A stretch of 64,000 nucleotides of DNA, taken from Pseudomonas thivervalensis (GTDB lineage: Bacteria; Pseudomonadota; Gammaproteobacteria; Pseudomonadales; Pseudomonadaceae). How positions within the stretch are numbered: the first letter of the stretch is position 1; every line of letters begins with the position of its first letter. The DNA lies in the NCBI RefSeq assembly GCF_001269655.1, contig NZ_LHVE01000019.1, positions 50,058 through 114,057 on the forward strand, written 5' to 3'. Below are positions 1-9,786 of this stretch, piece after piece. The translations under genes and the position numbers were made by a program. Under the pieces are notes generated by a model. That model worked only from the letters and a program-made list of their open reading frames with translations, ran no database searches and was not told where the DNA came from.

Positions 1-787
1 CGCCCACCACGGCGGCCAGGGCCTGGAGCATCTGCTTGAGGGTCGTGGCCTGGTTCCAGCCGACGTTCACCGCGCCCACTTCCACCTCGGGCTTTTCGAT
101 GGCCTGCACCAGCACGTCCACCAAGTCTTCGACATAGACAAAATCCCGGGTCTGCTCGCCGTCGCCGAACACGGTGATCGGCAGGCCTTTCTGCGCCCGT
201 TCGCTGAAGATGCTGATGACCCCGGAATACGGCGAGGACGGGTCCTGGCGCGGGCCGTAGATGTTGAAGAAGCGGAACACCACCGGCTCCAGGTCGTGCT
301 GACGGCGATAGAAGTCGAAGTAGAACTCGCTGGCCAGTTTGTCGGAGGCATAGGGTGTGAGCGGCGCCTTGGGGGTGTCTTCGTCGATGGATTGACCTTC
401 GCCGTTGTTGCCGTAGACCGCTGCGCTGGAGGCAAACAGCACCCGCTTCACACCGCTCTGGCGCATGGCTTCGCAGACATTCAAGGTGCCGATGAAGTTG
501 CTCTGGTGGGTGCGCACGGGGTCGTCCACCGAAGCCTGCACCGAGGCCACCGCCGCCAGGTGCGCCACGGCGCTGCAGCCGGTCATGGCCCGGGCCACCA
601 AGGCCGCATCGGCGACGTCGCCTTCGATCAGTTCGACCGCTGGGTTGTCCAGTGGCAGGTTGCTGCGCTTGCCGGTGGACAAGTCATCGAGGATGCGCAC
701 CGCATGCCCCTTGGCGAGCAGGGCGTCAGTCAGGTGTGAACCAATGAAACCCGCGCCGCCGGTGATTAAAACAGGGCCTTTAGCCAT
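1..787 (-). CDS. NAD-dependent epimerase/dehydratase (UDP-glucose 4-epimerase-like), partial
   Basis: Short-chain (extended) sugar-nucleotide epimerase or dehydratase, probably acting on a UDP- or dTDP-sugar for surface polysaccharide; the substrate cannot be read from the sequence. The ATG is at 787 and 262 residues are visible; the C-terminus lies beyond base 1. Seen directly: the N-terminal Rossmann motif GGAGFIGSHL, the catalytic YASDK (Tyr-x-x-x-Lys) around 340-360, the NIYGPRQ segment typical of the family, and a DFVYVEDL stretch near the substrate lobe. It overlaps the 3' end of the upstream RmlD-like gene by 8 nt, so the two are translationally coupled and probably act on the same nucleotide sugar. 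Confidence 0.9.
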   Translation of the reverse strand, partial: MAKGPVLITGGAGFIGSHLTDALLAKGHAVRILDDLSTGKRSNLPLDNPAVELIEGDVADAALVARAMTGCSAVAHLAAVASVQASVDDPVRTHQSNFIGTLNVCEAMRQSGVKRVLFASSAAVYGNNGEGQSIDEDTPKAPLTPYASDKLASEFYFDFYRRQHDLEPVVFRFFNIYGPRQDPSSPYSGVISIFSERAQKGLPITVFGDGEQTRDFVYVEDLVDVLVQAIEKPEVEVGAVNVGWNQATTLKQMLQALAAVVG

Positions 788-1664
788 GGCGATAAAACCT
801 ATCCAGTAAACCCGGGAGTGCTGCGCGCCAGGCGCGGGGCTTGATCCCGAAAGTGTGCAAAATTTTCTTGCAGGCCAATACCGCATGCTGCGGTTCTTCC
901 GCGGCGTCCGGTCGTGCGGCATGGGCCTGGGCGGTAGGCGACTCGATGGCCAGCGGATGCAGGGCACGGGCTTCGGTGAGGATCGCCTGGCCCAGCGCCA
1001 GCGGCGTGGTCGCCTCGTGCCCGGCGTAATGATAAGTGCCCCACAACGGCGCCGCGCAATCGAGTTGCTTGAGCACCGAAATGATCACCCGCGCGGCATC
1101 GTCCACAGGCGTCGGATTGCCCCGCCGGTCGTCGGCCAGCAACAACTCTTCGGGCTGCTCGGCCCGAGTCAGGAAACGACCGAGGATGCCATCGGCGCTG
1201 TCGTCCAGCAGCCAGCCGAACCGTAGCAGCACATGTTGCGGGCAGGTGGCACGCACGCTTTGTTCGATCCGCCACAGCGCCTGGCCCCGCACGCCCAGGG
1301 GCACCGGTTCATCCTTTTCGCTGTAGGCCGTGGCGCGGGAACCGTCGAACACCCGATAGCTCGACGGTTGCAACAAGACGATGTTGTGATGCTGGCACAG
1401 CTCGGCCAGCCGCTCGACAGCGCGCTCCTGGCTGGCCAGGCGCTGTTCGCTGACGGCCTCGGCCTGGAACCAGTCGAAGTAGTACGCCAGGTTGATCAAG
1501 GCGTCCGGACGGGTGTCGTCGAGCAGTTGCGTCAGGCTCGCGGCATCCCAGCCGTCTTCGGGCGGGCGGGGGGCAAGAAAACCGATGTCTTCTTCTGCAC
1601 CGAGGCGAATCAGCGCCTGCCCAAGGGCATTTCCGCCGCCCAGTAACATAAGGCGCATTCGCAT
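780..1664 (-). CDS. Sugar nucleotide-binding protein, RmlD-like (dTDP-4-dehydrorhamnose reductase family)
   Basis: 294 residues, about the length of RmlD. The N-terminus has a Rossmann-type glycine motif (LLGGGNALGQAL, roughly residues 7-18). The body follows the RmlD substrate-binding fold: an INLAYYFDW strand near residue 57, an SSYRVFDG segment near 100, and LLRFGWLLDD near 147. The usual YxxxK is not preserved (the equivalent stretch reads AYSEKDEP), so reductase activity is uncertain. The ATG at 1664 follows a REP-containing intergenic region, and the TAA overlaps the start of the epimerase. Family assignment is firm; substrate and activity are inference. Confidence 0.8.
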   Translation of the reverse strand: MRMRLMLLGGGNALGQALIRLGAEEDIGFLAPRPPEDGWDAASLTQLLDDTRPDALINLAYYFDWFQAEAVSEQRLASQERAVERLAELCQHHNIVLLQPSSYRVFDGSRATAYSEKDEPVPLGVRGQALWRIEQSVRATCPQHVLLRFGWLLDDSADGILGRFLTRAEQPEELLLADDRRGNPTPVDDAARVIISVLKQLDCAAPLWGTYHYAGHEATTPLALGQAILTEARALHPLAIESPTAQAHAARPDAAEEPQHAVLACKKILHTFGIKPRAWRAALPGLLDRFYRHG

Positions 1665-1810
1665 AAAGTCAGCAGGCCCAGTCTATTGGCACAAGAATTT
1701 GGTCGATAACGCCCGCAGGCGTTGTCGGAATCGTTGCATTTTGCGGGTTTAGTGCGCAACCGTCATCCGCAATGTGCAGATCGCCGGGTTTGGGTAGGCC
1801 TTGAGGCCGC

Positions 1811-1889
1811 TATCGCGAGCAAGCTCGCTCCCACAGGGATCGCATGTACACTGGAGATCCCCTGTGGGAGCGAGCTCGCTCGCGATGGG
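1811..1889. repeat. REP pair (inverted), class A
   Basis: Two imperfect palindromes in opposite orientation: tatcgcgagcaagctcgctc at 1811 and its mirror, centred on gagcgagctcgctcgcga, ending at 1889. They are separated by about 22 bp. Each forms a stable hairpin, and the pair is a REPIN/BIME-like doublet between two genes reading away from each other. The same class recurs near 12900, 20615 and 27027. Confidence 0.85.
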
Positions 1890-1959
1890 GCCGGAACAGG
1901 CAATAGAGGTCCCGGACGGTACTTGCATCCTCCCCACCCCACCCGCCTAAACTGCCCCC

Positions 1960-4900
1960 ATGAATCTGCCCCTTGCAGCCGACCACGCCATGGCAGGCTT
2001 TCACCCCGCCGTTCGCGCCTGGTTCAGCCAGACCTTCCCGGCGGTCACGGCCGCCCAGGCCCGGGCGTGGCCGTTGATCGGCCAGCGTCGTTCGACCCTG
2101 GTGGCGGCGCCTACCGGCTCGGGCAAGACCCTGACGGCTTTTCTCGCGGTACTCGATAACCTGGTGCACCGCGGCCTGGAACAAGGCGGCCTGCCGGACC
2201 AGACCCTGGTGGTCTACGTCTCGCCGCTCAAGGCCCTGAGCAACGATATCCAGATCAACCTGCAGAATCCCCTGGCCGGCATCACTGAACAGCTGCAACA
2301 AATGGGCTTGCCACCCTTGTCGATCACCACCGCCGTGCGCACCGGCGACACGCCGCAGAAAGACCGCTCGGCGATGCGCAAGATCGCGCCGCACATCCTC
2401 GTGACCACGCCCGAATCACTCTACGTGTTGCTCGGCTCCGATTCCGGCCGGCAGATGCTCGCCAGCACGCGCACGGTGATCGTCGACGAAATCCATGCCA
2501 TCGCCGCCAGCAAGCGCGGCAGCCACCTGGCCTTGAGCCTGGAACGCCTGCAAGCCCTGTGCGCCGAACCGCTGATGCGCATCGGCCTGTCCGCCACGCA
2601 AAAGCCCATCGAAGCGGTCTCGCGCTTTCTCGTCGGCGAAGGACGCACCTGTGACATCGTCGACATCGGCCACGCCCGTCCCCGCGATCTGGACATCGAG
2701 GTGCCGCCGGTGCCCCTGTCGTCGGTGATGGCCAATGACGTCTGGGAATTGGTCTACAACCGCCTCGCCGACCTGGCCCGGGAACATCGCACCACCTTGG
2801 TGTTCGTCAACACCCGGCGCCTGGCCGAACGCCTCAGCCGCCATCTGAGCGAACGCCTGGGCAAGGACGCCGTGGCCGCCCACCACGGCAGCCTGGCGAA
2901 GGAATTTCGCCTCGACGCCGAACAACGCCTCAAACGCGGCGAGTTGAAGGTGCTGATCGCCACCGCGTCCCTGGAGCTGGGCATCGATATCGGCGATGTC
3001 GACCTGGTCTGCCAGATCGCCTCGCCCCGCTCGATCTCGGCGTTTCTGCAAAGAGTCGGTCGCTCCGGCCACCAGGTCGGCGGCACGCCCAAGGGGCGTC
3101 TGTTCGCCACCACCCGCGACGACTTGATCGAATGCGCAGCCCTGCTCGACTGCGTGCGCCGAGGCGAACTGGACGTCCTGCACATTCCCAAGGCACCGCT
3201 GGACGTGCTGGCCCAGCAGATCGTCGCCGAAGTCAGTTGCCAGGAATGGTCGGAACAGGCGCTGCTGGAGACCTTCCGCCGCGCCTCGCCCTACGCCGAG
3301 CTGGACGAAGAGCATTACCAGGCGCTGTTGCAGATGCTTGCCGAAGGCCTCAATGGCCGCCAGGGCGTGCGCAGCGCCTACCTGCACCGCGATGCCGTGA
3401 CCCGGACCTTGCGCGGGCGCCGGGGCAGCAAGCTGACGGCGGTGACCAGCGGCGGCACGATTCCGGACAACGCCGACTACAGCGTGCTGCTCGAACCCCA
3501 GGGCTTGAACATCGGCAGCGTCAACGAAGACTTCGCGGTGGAGAGCATTGCCGGCGATGTATTCCAACTGGGTAATACGTCCTACCGCATCATCCGCGTC
3601 GAGACCGGCCGCGTGCGGGTCGAAGACGCCCAGGGCCAACCGCCGACCATTCCGTTCTGGCTCGGCGAAGCCCCAGGGCGCAGCGCCGAGCTGTCTTTCG
3701 CCGTGGCGCGCCTGCAAACCCAACTCGACCGACTGCTCGGTGCCACGCCGGGCGACCTGCAACCGGCCCTCGACTGGCTGACCGGCACCTTGCACCTGAA
3801 CCTTGCCAGCGCCGAACAACTGATCGATTACCTGGCCCCGGCGCGCCTGGCCTTCGGCGCCCTGCCGTCCCAGGACACGCTGTTGATGGAGCGTTTTTTC
3901 GACGAGTCCGGCGGCACGCAACTGATCATCCACACGCCCTTCGGCAGCCGCATCAACCGCGCCTGGGGCCTGGCCTTGCGCAAGCGCTTCTGCCGCACCT
4001 TCAACTTCGAATTGCAGGCCGCCGCCAGCGAAGACGCTATCGTGCTCTCGCTGTCCACCAGCCACAGCTTCGAATTGGACGAGGTCTGGCGCTACCTCAA
4101 CAGCCACAGCGCCGAACAGATCCTGGTCCAGGCAGTGCTGGATGCACCTCTGTTCGGCGTGCGCTGGCGCTGGAACGCTGGCGTGGCCCTCGCGTTGCCG
4201 CGCTACACCGGCGGGCGCAAGGTCGCCCCGCAGATCCAACGCATGAAGAGCGAAGACTTGATCGCCAGCGTGTTCCCGGACCAGATCGCCTGCCTGGAAA
4301 ACCTCGCCGGTGAGCGGGAGATCCCCGACCACCCGCTCGTGGAGCAGACCCTCGACGATTGCCTGCACGAAGCCATGGACAGCGAAGGCTGGCTGGCGTT
4401 GTTGCGGCGCATGGAGGCGGGTGAGGTTCGCCTGATCAGCCGCGACCTGCCGGCACCTTCGCCATTGGCGGCAGAAATCCTCAGTGCCCGCCCCTACACC
4501 TTTCTCGACGACGCACCGCTGGAAGAACGGCGGACCCAGGCGGTGATCAACCGGCGCTGGAGCGATCCACAGGCCACCGACGACCTTGGCGCGCTGGACG
4601 CCGAGGCCATCCAATCGGTTCGGGATGAGGCCTGGCCGACGCCGGCCAATCTCGATGAGATGCACGAAGCCTTGATGAGCCTGGCCGGCATCGCCGACAG
4701 CGAAGCCGAGGCCCACGCGCCGTGGCTGGATTGGTTGCAGGCACTGGCCGCGAGTGGGCGCGCCAGCCATCTGCAGATCAGCGCCGAGCGTGGTATCTGG
4801 GTGCCCCTGGAACGCCTGACTTGCTGGCAAGCCGTTTATCCACAGGCCCATTGGCAACCGGCACTGGCCCCGCTGGCCGGCTTCGATGAAACCTGGGACA

Positions 4901-6273
4901 GCGACGAAGCCCTGGTGGAAGTGCTCCGCGCCCGGCTCAGTGCCTTTGGCCCGCTGCCGTTGAAGGCCATTGCCTACCCGCTGGGATTGTCGACACCGCA
5001 GGTCACCCAGGCCCTGGCGCATCTTGAGCAGCAAGGCTACGTACTGCGGGGGCGGTTCACGCCGGGCACCGGGCAGGAGGAATGGTGCGAACGGCATTTA
5101 TTGGCGCGGATCCATCGCTACACGGTCAAGCGCCTGCGCCGGGAAATCGAGCCGGTGATGCTGCAGGACTTCATGCGGTTCCTGTTCGACTGGCAGCACC
5201 TGTCGACATCCAGCCAAGGCCGGGGCAATGCCGTGCTGCCGTCGATCCTCGGCCAGTTCGAGGGCTACCCGGCCGCCGCGTCAGCCTGGGACAGCGACCT
5301 GTTGCCCGGGCGGATCAAGGATTATTCGCCCGCTTGGCTCGATGAGTTGTGCCGCAGCGGCAAGTGGATCTGGACACGCCTGAGTGCACGCCAGAAACCT
5401 TCCGCCAGCGCATTGCGCAGTACGCCGGTGGTGTTGCTACCGCGCAGTCAGGTGGCGTTGTGGAGCAGCCTGGCCGGACCGACAGCCCTCGAGGAACTGT
5501 CACCCAAGGCGCAAAAGGTCCATCAGGCCCTCTGCGAACACGGCGCGCTGTTTTTCGATGAGCTGGTCCACGAAGCCCACCTGTTGCGCAGCGAACTGGA
5601 GATCGCCTTGCAGGAGCTGGTGGGTGCCGGCTTGGTCAATGCCGACAGCTTCGCCGGTTTGCGCGCCCTGATCACTCCGGCCAGCAAACGTCAGGCCCGC
5701 AGCAGCCGGCGCGGGCGCGGCGCGTTTATCGGCGGCATGGACGACGCCGGTCGCTGGGCCTTGTTGCGCCGCAGCCAACCCGCTCCCGTGGAAGGCAACC
5801 GCCCCGCGCCCACCGCCCCGGAAACCCTGGAACACATCGCCATGACCCTGCTGCGCCGTTACGGCGTGGTGTTCTGGCGCTTGTTGGAACGGGAGGCCGA
5901 CTGGCTGCCGAGTTGGCGCGAGCTGCTGCGCACTTTTCATCGCCTGGAGGCGCGGGGCGAGATTCGCGGCGGGCGTTTTGTCAGCGGCCTGGCGGGCGAA
6001 CAATTCGCCCTGCCCGAGGCCATCGCGCTGCTGCGCGAAACCCGCCGCCGCCCTGCTGACGGCAGTCTGGTGGCGGTGTGCGGCGTCGATCCGCTGAACC
6101 TGGCCGGCACCTTGCTGCCGGGGGCAAAAGTGCCGGCGTTGGCGAGTAATCGGCTGGTGTATCGGGATGGGTTGCCGGTAGCGGCGCAGATTGCCGGCAA
6201 GCAGCAGCTTTGGGTGGAGTTGGATGCTCAAGGCATGGCTGAAATTCGCACTAAGCTGAGTCAATACCTTTAG
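1960..6273 (+). CDS. lhr: Lhr, large helicase-related DEAD/DEAH ATPase
   Basis: 1437 residues, the expected size of the long (Lhr-Core plus extended C-terminal domain) form. Superfamily 2 motifs are visible: Walker A APTGSGKT (about 50-57), DEIH Walker B (176-179), SAT motif III (211-213), ATASLELGID (334-343) and QRVGRSGH motif VI (364-371). Lhr is a 3'-5' DNA helicase linked to DNA repair. The long form also has a C-terminal domain, reported in E. coli to carry a uracil-DNA glycosylase-like activity; here it runs to residue 1437 without interruption. The ATG at 1960 has no obvious Shine-Dalgarno, and a second in-frame ATG lies 30 bp on, so the exact start is uncertain. The gene stands alone, flanked by REP elements on both sides. 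Confidence 0.92.
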   Translation: MNLPLAADHAMAGFHPAVRAWFSQTFPAVTAAQARAWPLIGQRRSTLVAAPTGSGKTLTAFLAVLDNLVHRGLEQGGLPDQTLVVYVSPLKALSNDIQINLQNPLAGITEQLQQMGLPPLSITTAVRTGDTPQKDRSAMRKIAPHILVTTPESLYVLLGSDSGRQMLASTRTVIVDEIHAIAASKRGSHLALSLERLQALCAEPLMRIGLSATQKPIEAVSRFLVGEGRTCDIVDIGHARPRDLDIEVPPVPLSSVMANDVWELVYNRLADLAREHRTTLVFVNTRRLAERLSRHLSERLGKDAVAAHHGSLAKEFRLDAEQRLKRGELKVLIATASLELGIDIGDVDLVCQIASPRSISAFLQRVGRSGHQVGGTPKGRLFATTRDDLIECAALLDCVRRGELDVLHIPKAPLDVLAQQIVAEVSCQEWSEQALLETFRRASPYAELDEEHYQALLQMLAEGLNGRQGVRSAYLHRDAVTRTLRGRRGSKLTAVTSGGTIPDNADYSVLLEPQGLNIGSVNEDFAVESIAGDVFQLGNTSYRIIRVETGRVRVEDAQGQPPTIPFWLGEAPGRSAELSFAVARLQTQLDRLLGATPGDLQPALDWLTGTLHLNLASAEQLIDYLAPARLAFGALPSQDTLLMERFFDESGGTQLIIHTPFGSRINRAWGLALRKRFCRTFNFELQAAASEDAIVLSLSTSHSFELDEVWRYLNSHSAEQILVQAVLDAPLFGVRWRWNAGVALALPRYTGGRKVAPQIQRMKSEDLIASVFPDQIACLENLAGEREIPDHPLVEQTLDDCLHEAMDSEGWLALLRRMEAGEVRLISRDLPAPSPLAAEILSARPYTFLDDAPLEERRTQAVINRRWSDPQATDDLGALDAEAIQSVRDEAWPTPANLDEMHEALMSLAGIADSEAEAHAPWLDWLQALAASGRASHLQISAERGIWVPLERLTCWQAVYPQAHWQPALAPLAGFDETWDSDEALVEVLRARLSAFGPLPLKAIAYPLGLSTPQVTQALAHLEQQGYVLRGRFTPGTGQEEWCERHLLARIHRYTVKRLRREIEPVMLQDFMRFLFDWQHLSTSSQGRGNAVLPSILGQFEGYPAAASAWDSDLLPGRIKDYSPAWLDELCRSGKWIWTRLSARQKPSASALRSTPVVLLPRSQVALWSSLAGPTALEELSPKAQKVHQALCEHGALFFDELVHEAHLLRSELEIALQELVGAGLVNADSFAGLRALITPASKRQARSSRRGRGAFIGGMDDAGRWALLRRSQPAPVEGNRPAPTAPETLEHIAMTLLRRYGVVFWRLLEREADWLPSWRELLRTFHRLEARGEIRGGRFVSGLAGEQFALPEAIALLRETRRRPADGSLVAVCGVDPLNLAGTLLPGAKVPALASNRLVYRDGLPVAAQIAGKQQLWVELDAQGMAEIRTKLSQYL

Positions 6274-6291
6274 CCAGACACCCGAGAAACT

Positions 6292-6457
6292 GTGGCGAGG
6301 GAGCTTGCTCCCGCTGGGCCTGTAGGAGCTGTCGAGTGCAACGAGGCTGCGATCTTTCCGCTGCAAATTGAGTCGAGAGTGAAATATCAAGATCAAAAGA
6401 TCGCAGCCTTCGGCAGCTCCTACAGCGCAGCCGAGCGGGAGCAAGCTCCCTCGCCAC
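6292..6457. repeat. Nested composite REP element, copy 1
   Basis: Outer 24-bp perfect inverted arms (6292-6315 and 6434-6457, core gcgagggagcttgctcccgc) enclose a second, different inverted pair. That inner pair begins tgtaggagctg at 6321 and ends cagctcctaca at about 6424. The inner arms carry a ggctgcgatctt / aagatcgcagcc match. The whole unit of about 166 bp recurs, inverted, at 15069-15233. It lies between convergent genes (lhr and the MscS gene). Confidence 0.85.
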
Positions 6458-6460
6458 GGG

Positions 6461-8572
6461 TTATCGGGCAAGCTGGTCGGACGGCTTCGATGGTGCCTCC
6501 GTCGAATGCGCTGAATTTTCGACTTGCGTATCCAACCGCTGGGGCATCACCACCTGCTGTGGATAAGTCTGCGCAAAGTGCACCGCCGGGTGGTTATCCA
6601 CAAGCTTCTTCAGCCGCTGGTTGAACGCCCGGCTCACCGCATACTGCCCGCCCGACACGGTGCGGAACTGCGCGGTGAGCACCACGCCGTTGAGGTCCAT
6701 CTTGTCCACGCCGAACACATCCAGCGGCCCTTGCAGGTTGAACTTGAGGAATGGGTCTTCGCTAATCGAACGACCGGCTTCGCGAATCAATTCGATGGCC
6801 TCGTCCACGTCGCTGTCATAAGTGAACTGCACGGAGAAGAACGCAAAGGCAAATTGCCGGGACTGGTTGGTCACGGCCTTGATCTGGCCGAACGGCACCG
6901 AATGCACGAACCCCTTGCCGTCGCGCAAGCGCAGGGTGCGGATGGTCAGGCCTTCGACGGTGCCGGCGTGGCCGGAGCTGAGCACCACCCAGTCGCCGAT
7001 GGACAGCGTGTCTTCGATGATGATGAACAGCCCGGTGATGACGTCCTGCACCAGTTGCTGCGAACCGAAACCGATCGCCAGCCCCACCACGCCGGCACCG
7101 GCCAGCAACGGCGCAACGTTGATACCCAGGTTGGCCATGGTGGTGATTGCGCAGATCACCACCAGGATGATTTTCGCGGCGTTGCGCAACAGCGGCAGGA
7201 TGGTCTTGATCCGGGTGCTGGGCTGACGGGCCCCGCGCTTGTTCAGTGGCGGCTTCAAGGCTTCCTGGATCGCCGTGTCGAGTACCACCCAGGTGAGCCA
7301 GGTCATCAGGAAAATCAGGCCGATGCGGCTCAGCGAGTCGCTGATCGCCCGGCCGACGGCATTGCGCGAGGCGAATTCGAACAGGGAAATCCCCCAGATC
7401 CGCCCGAGGATTTCAATGAATGCCACCGCCATGACGATCCGCAGCAACGCATGCAACAAGCTCAACAATCGCCCCTTGTAGGCGCTGTTGCGCTGGATGG
7501 CTTCGGCCTTGGGCGACTTGAAGACATGTTGGAACACGGTGCTGAGAAACACCGTCGCGATCAGCAGGATCGTGGTGAACAAGGCGCAACGCAGGGCTTT
7601 CTGGTTGTCCTCGCCGACGCCGATCAGGCTCACCGCCGACACCAGCACCATCAGCAGGATCGGCCAATACCAGAGCCCGGAGAAAATCCGCAGCGACTCC
7701 TGCAAGGCCGGTTGTTTCAAGCGTTGGGCCAGCGGGCGGTTGCGGATCAGGTGCGCCACCGGCCGGCGCATGTGAATCACCAGCCAGCCAAAGATCATCG
7801 ACGCCGACAACCCGGTGAACACCGCGACGCTGCTGGTAATGTTACTGCCCAGTTGCCGAGCGATCTGCGGGCTGGTCAGGGCGTCGCTGAGGGCGGCGAG
7901 AAAGCCGATCAGGAACAACGGCCGCGGGCTGAAATGCCGAATGATCGCCACTGCCCGGCGTTTGTGCCCGGCGTTGAACATCACGATCACGCAGAGCAAC
8001 ACCGAAGTGGAGAAAATGCCGCTGCTGGTGGCGTAGGCGAAGCACAGCGCCAGGGCGCGACCGACCGAGACTTGCAGAAAGTGGCTGACATAAAGGGTCA
8101 ACGGCAGGCAGGCCACCGCCGGCAGGGTATAGGGCAACAGATAACCGAGCAGGTCGTGCACGCGCTGGCGAGTACGCAACCAACGGCGCCGACCGAGACG
8201 TCGCACCAGCAGTCGCGCGCCGGCCCACAGCAGCGCAAACGTCCCCAGCCACACGCCAGAGAGCAACAGGAAATCCCCCGCCACGCGCCAGGAAGACCGG
8301 GCGGTCTGGTCCACCAGCCGGTCCACCTCATCCGCCGCCCGATCCGCCCGCAGGCGCCAGGCGTCCACCAGGCTCTGGTTGAGGTCGAGCTTGTCCTGGA
8401 CGTCGTCGATGCTCGAACTGATGGCCCCCAACAAACCGCCCTGCACCAGAGGCGCGGGTTCGGCGGGCGGTTCATCGGGCTTGGCGGTGCCGGGGACCGC
8501 GGCGGTCCCGTAGGCGCTGGTGCCGGTCAGCGCCAGCAGGAACAGCAGCAATACAGTGCTCAATCGAGACAA
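6461..8572 (-). CDS. Large mechanosensitive channel, MscS family (YbiO-like)
   Basis: 703 residues. A signal peptide (about residues 1-22) and a periplasmic region are followed by many hydrophobic helices. The conserved MscS pore and beta domain occupies roughly residues 470-640. Seen: the Gly/Ala-rich pore helix LLAGAGVVGLAIGFGSQQL, then DVITGLFIIIED and the GDWV beta-domain strand. The length fits the large YbiO/YnaI-type channels rather than the small MscS of about 286 residues. The family opens on membrane tension in hypo-osmotic shock. The start is TTG at 8572: AAAGGAG lies 9 nt upstream and no better ATG is near. Probably monocistronic. Confidence 0.88.
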   Translation of the reverse strand: MSRLSTVLLLFLLALTGTSAYGTAAVPGTAKPDEPPAEPAPLVQGGLLGAISSSIDDVQDKLDLNQSLVDAWRLRADRAADEVDRLVDQTARSSWRVAGDFLLLSGVWLGTFALLWAGARLLVRRLGRRRWLRTRQRVHDLLGYLLPYTLPAVACLPLTLYVSHFLQVSVGRALALCFAYATSSGIFSTSVLLCVIVMFNAGHKRRAVAIIRHFSPRPLFLIGFLAALSDALTSPQIARQLGSNITSSVAVFTGLSASMIFGWLVIHMRRPVAHLIRNRPLAQRLKQPALQESLRIFSGLWYWPILLMVLVSAVSLIGVGEDNQKALRCALFTTILLIATVFLSTVFQHVFKSPKAEAIQRNSAYKGRLLSLLHALLRIVMAVAFIEILGRIWGISLFEFASRNAVGRAISDSLSRIGLIFLMTWLTWVVLDTAIQEALKPPLNKRGARQPSTRIKTILPLLRNAAKIILVVICAITTMANLGINVAPLLAGAGVVGLAIGFGSQQLVQDVITGLFIIIEDTLSIGDWVVLSSGHAGTVEGLTIRTLRLRDGKGFVHSVPFGQIKAVTNQSRQFAFAFFSVQFTYDSDVDEAIELIREAGRSISEDPFLKFNLQGPLDVFGVDKMDLNGVVLTAQFRTVSGGQYAVSRAFNQRLKKLVDNHPAVHFAQTYPQQVVMPQRLDTQVENSAHSTEAPSKPSDQLAR

Positions 8573-8657
8573 AACGCGAGGCTCCTTTGCACGGGGTCGG
8601 TAAGGAACTGATCAATATCGGGCCGGCAAGTTCGCCCGGAAGATCAATGCAACCCCT

Positions 8658-8749
8658 GTGGCGAGGGAGCTTGCTCCCGCTGGGGCGCGTAGCGGCCCTG
8701 TTTTTTGGGGGCTGCTGCGCAGCCCAACGGGAGCAAGCTCCCTCGCCAC
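8658..8749. repeat. REP pair, class B, without the inner element
   Basis: 22-bp perfect inverted arms at 8658-8679 and 8728-8749 (core gcgagggagcttgctccc). The 48-bp centre contains a further gctgcgcagc palindrome. These are the same outer arms as in the composite elements at 6292 and 15069, but here the centre is not occupied by the tgtaggagctg inner element, so it looks like an empty-site version. Confidence 0.8.
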
Positions 8750-8859
8750 AGAATCCGCGTCCCCCTCTTCCGTCGGTAAGACCATCGAAACTTTCCGGGC
8801 CGCGCGACAGTCATCAAAAGACACAGGCGGTACGAGGTCATTGGCACGGGGAGGGATAC

Positions 8860-9786
8860 ATGACGGCGATCCACATTGGTATTTCCGGCTGGCGCTACAC
8901 GCCATGGCGGGGGGATTTCTACCCCAAGGGGCTGACCCAGAAACGGGAATTGCAATTCGCCTCGCGAGCGGTCAACAGTATCGAAATCAATGGATCGTTC
9001 TACGCCCTGCAACGCCCCGAACGGTATGCCCAGTGGTATGCCGAGACCCCGCCCGGCTTCGTGTTCAGCGTCAAGGCTCCGCGCTTCATCACCCATATCA
9101 AACGCCTGCGGGACATCCACAAGCCTTTGGCCAACTTCTTCGCCTCCGGCGTGCTGGAACTCAAGGAGAAACTGGGGGCGATCCTCTGGCAGTTCCCGCC
9201 CAGTTTCAAATTCGACCCCGATCTGTTCGAAGACTTCCTCAAGCAACTGCCCCACGACACTGAAGGCGCCGCTGCCCTGGCCCGGGAGCACGAGCCGCGC
9301 CTGGACGGCCACGCCAGCACCGAGACCGATAAGAAACGCCCGCTGCGCCACGCCGTGGAAATCCGCCATGAGAGCTTCATCGACCCGCACTTCGTCACGC
9401 TGCTCAAGCGCTACGACGTGGCGCTGGTGATCGCCGACACCGCCGGCAAATGGCCCTATCGCGAAGACGTCACCAGCGATTTCGTCTACCTGCGCCTGCA
9501 CGGCGCCGAAGAGCTGTACGCCAGCGGCTACACCGACGCGGCGTTGAAGCGCTGGGGCGACCGGATCGAGGCCTGGAGCCACGGCAAGCAGCCGAGCGAC
9601 GCGCACCTGATCGACCCGGACAAGAAACCCCGGGCACGCAAGAGCCGGGAAGTGTTCTGCTATTTCGACAACGACATCAAAGTCCGCGCGCCCTACGACG
9701 CACGTCATTTGCTGGAACGCTTCCATCTGGACAAGGAGCTCGCCACCGCACCCGGCGAGCGCCCGGCCGAAGGGGTGTTGCCATGA
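8860..9786 (+). CDS. DUF72 family protein (YecE-like)
   Basis: 308 residues. The N-terminal HIGISGWRYTPWRGDFYP followed by NSIEINGSFYALQRPE is the DUF72/YecE signature, and the family is predicted to form a TIM-barrel. The biochemical role is unknown. The ATG at 8860 is chosen because GGGAGG lies just upstream; the frame stays open further 5' only because it runs through a REP element. The TGA overlaps the ATG of the next gene (ATGA at 9783-9786), making it the first cistron of a four-gene overlapping operon with the YbhP, ClsB and YbhN homologues. Confidence 0.88.
   Translation: MTAIHIGISGWRYTPWRGDFYPKGLTQKRELQFASRAVNSIEINGSFYALQRPERYAQWYAETPPGFVFSVKAPRFITHIKRLRDIHKPLANFFASGVLELKEKLGAILWQFPPSFKFDPDLFEDFLKQLPHDTEGAAALAREHEPRLDGHASTETDKKRPLRHAVEIRHESFIDPHFVTLLKRYDVALVIADTAGKWPYREDVTSDFVYLRLHGAEELYASGYTDAALKRWGDRIEAWSHGKQPSDAHLIDPDKKPRARKSREVFCYFDNDIKVRAPYDARHLLERFHLDKELATAPGERPAEGVLP

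Noticed and set aside
2416..5097. Very long antisense open frame (893 codons) within lhr
   Set aside because: Shadow of a high-GC coding strand; low-complexity Arg/Gln/Gly-rich translation, no family features, fully covered by lhr.
6524..8611. Long + strand open frame opposite the MscS gene
   Set aside because: His/Gln/Arg-rich translation without motifs; antisense artefact.
8587..8859. N-terminal extension of the DUF72 protein by 91 codons
   Set aside because: Runs through a REP palindrome; the ATG at 8860 has a good ribosome site and starts the conserved region.
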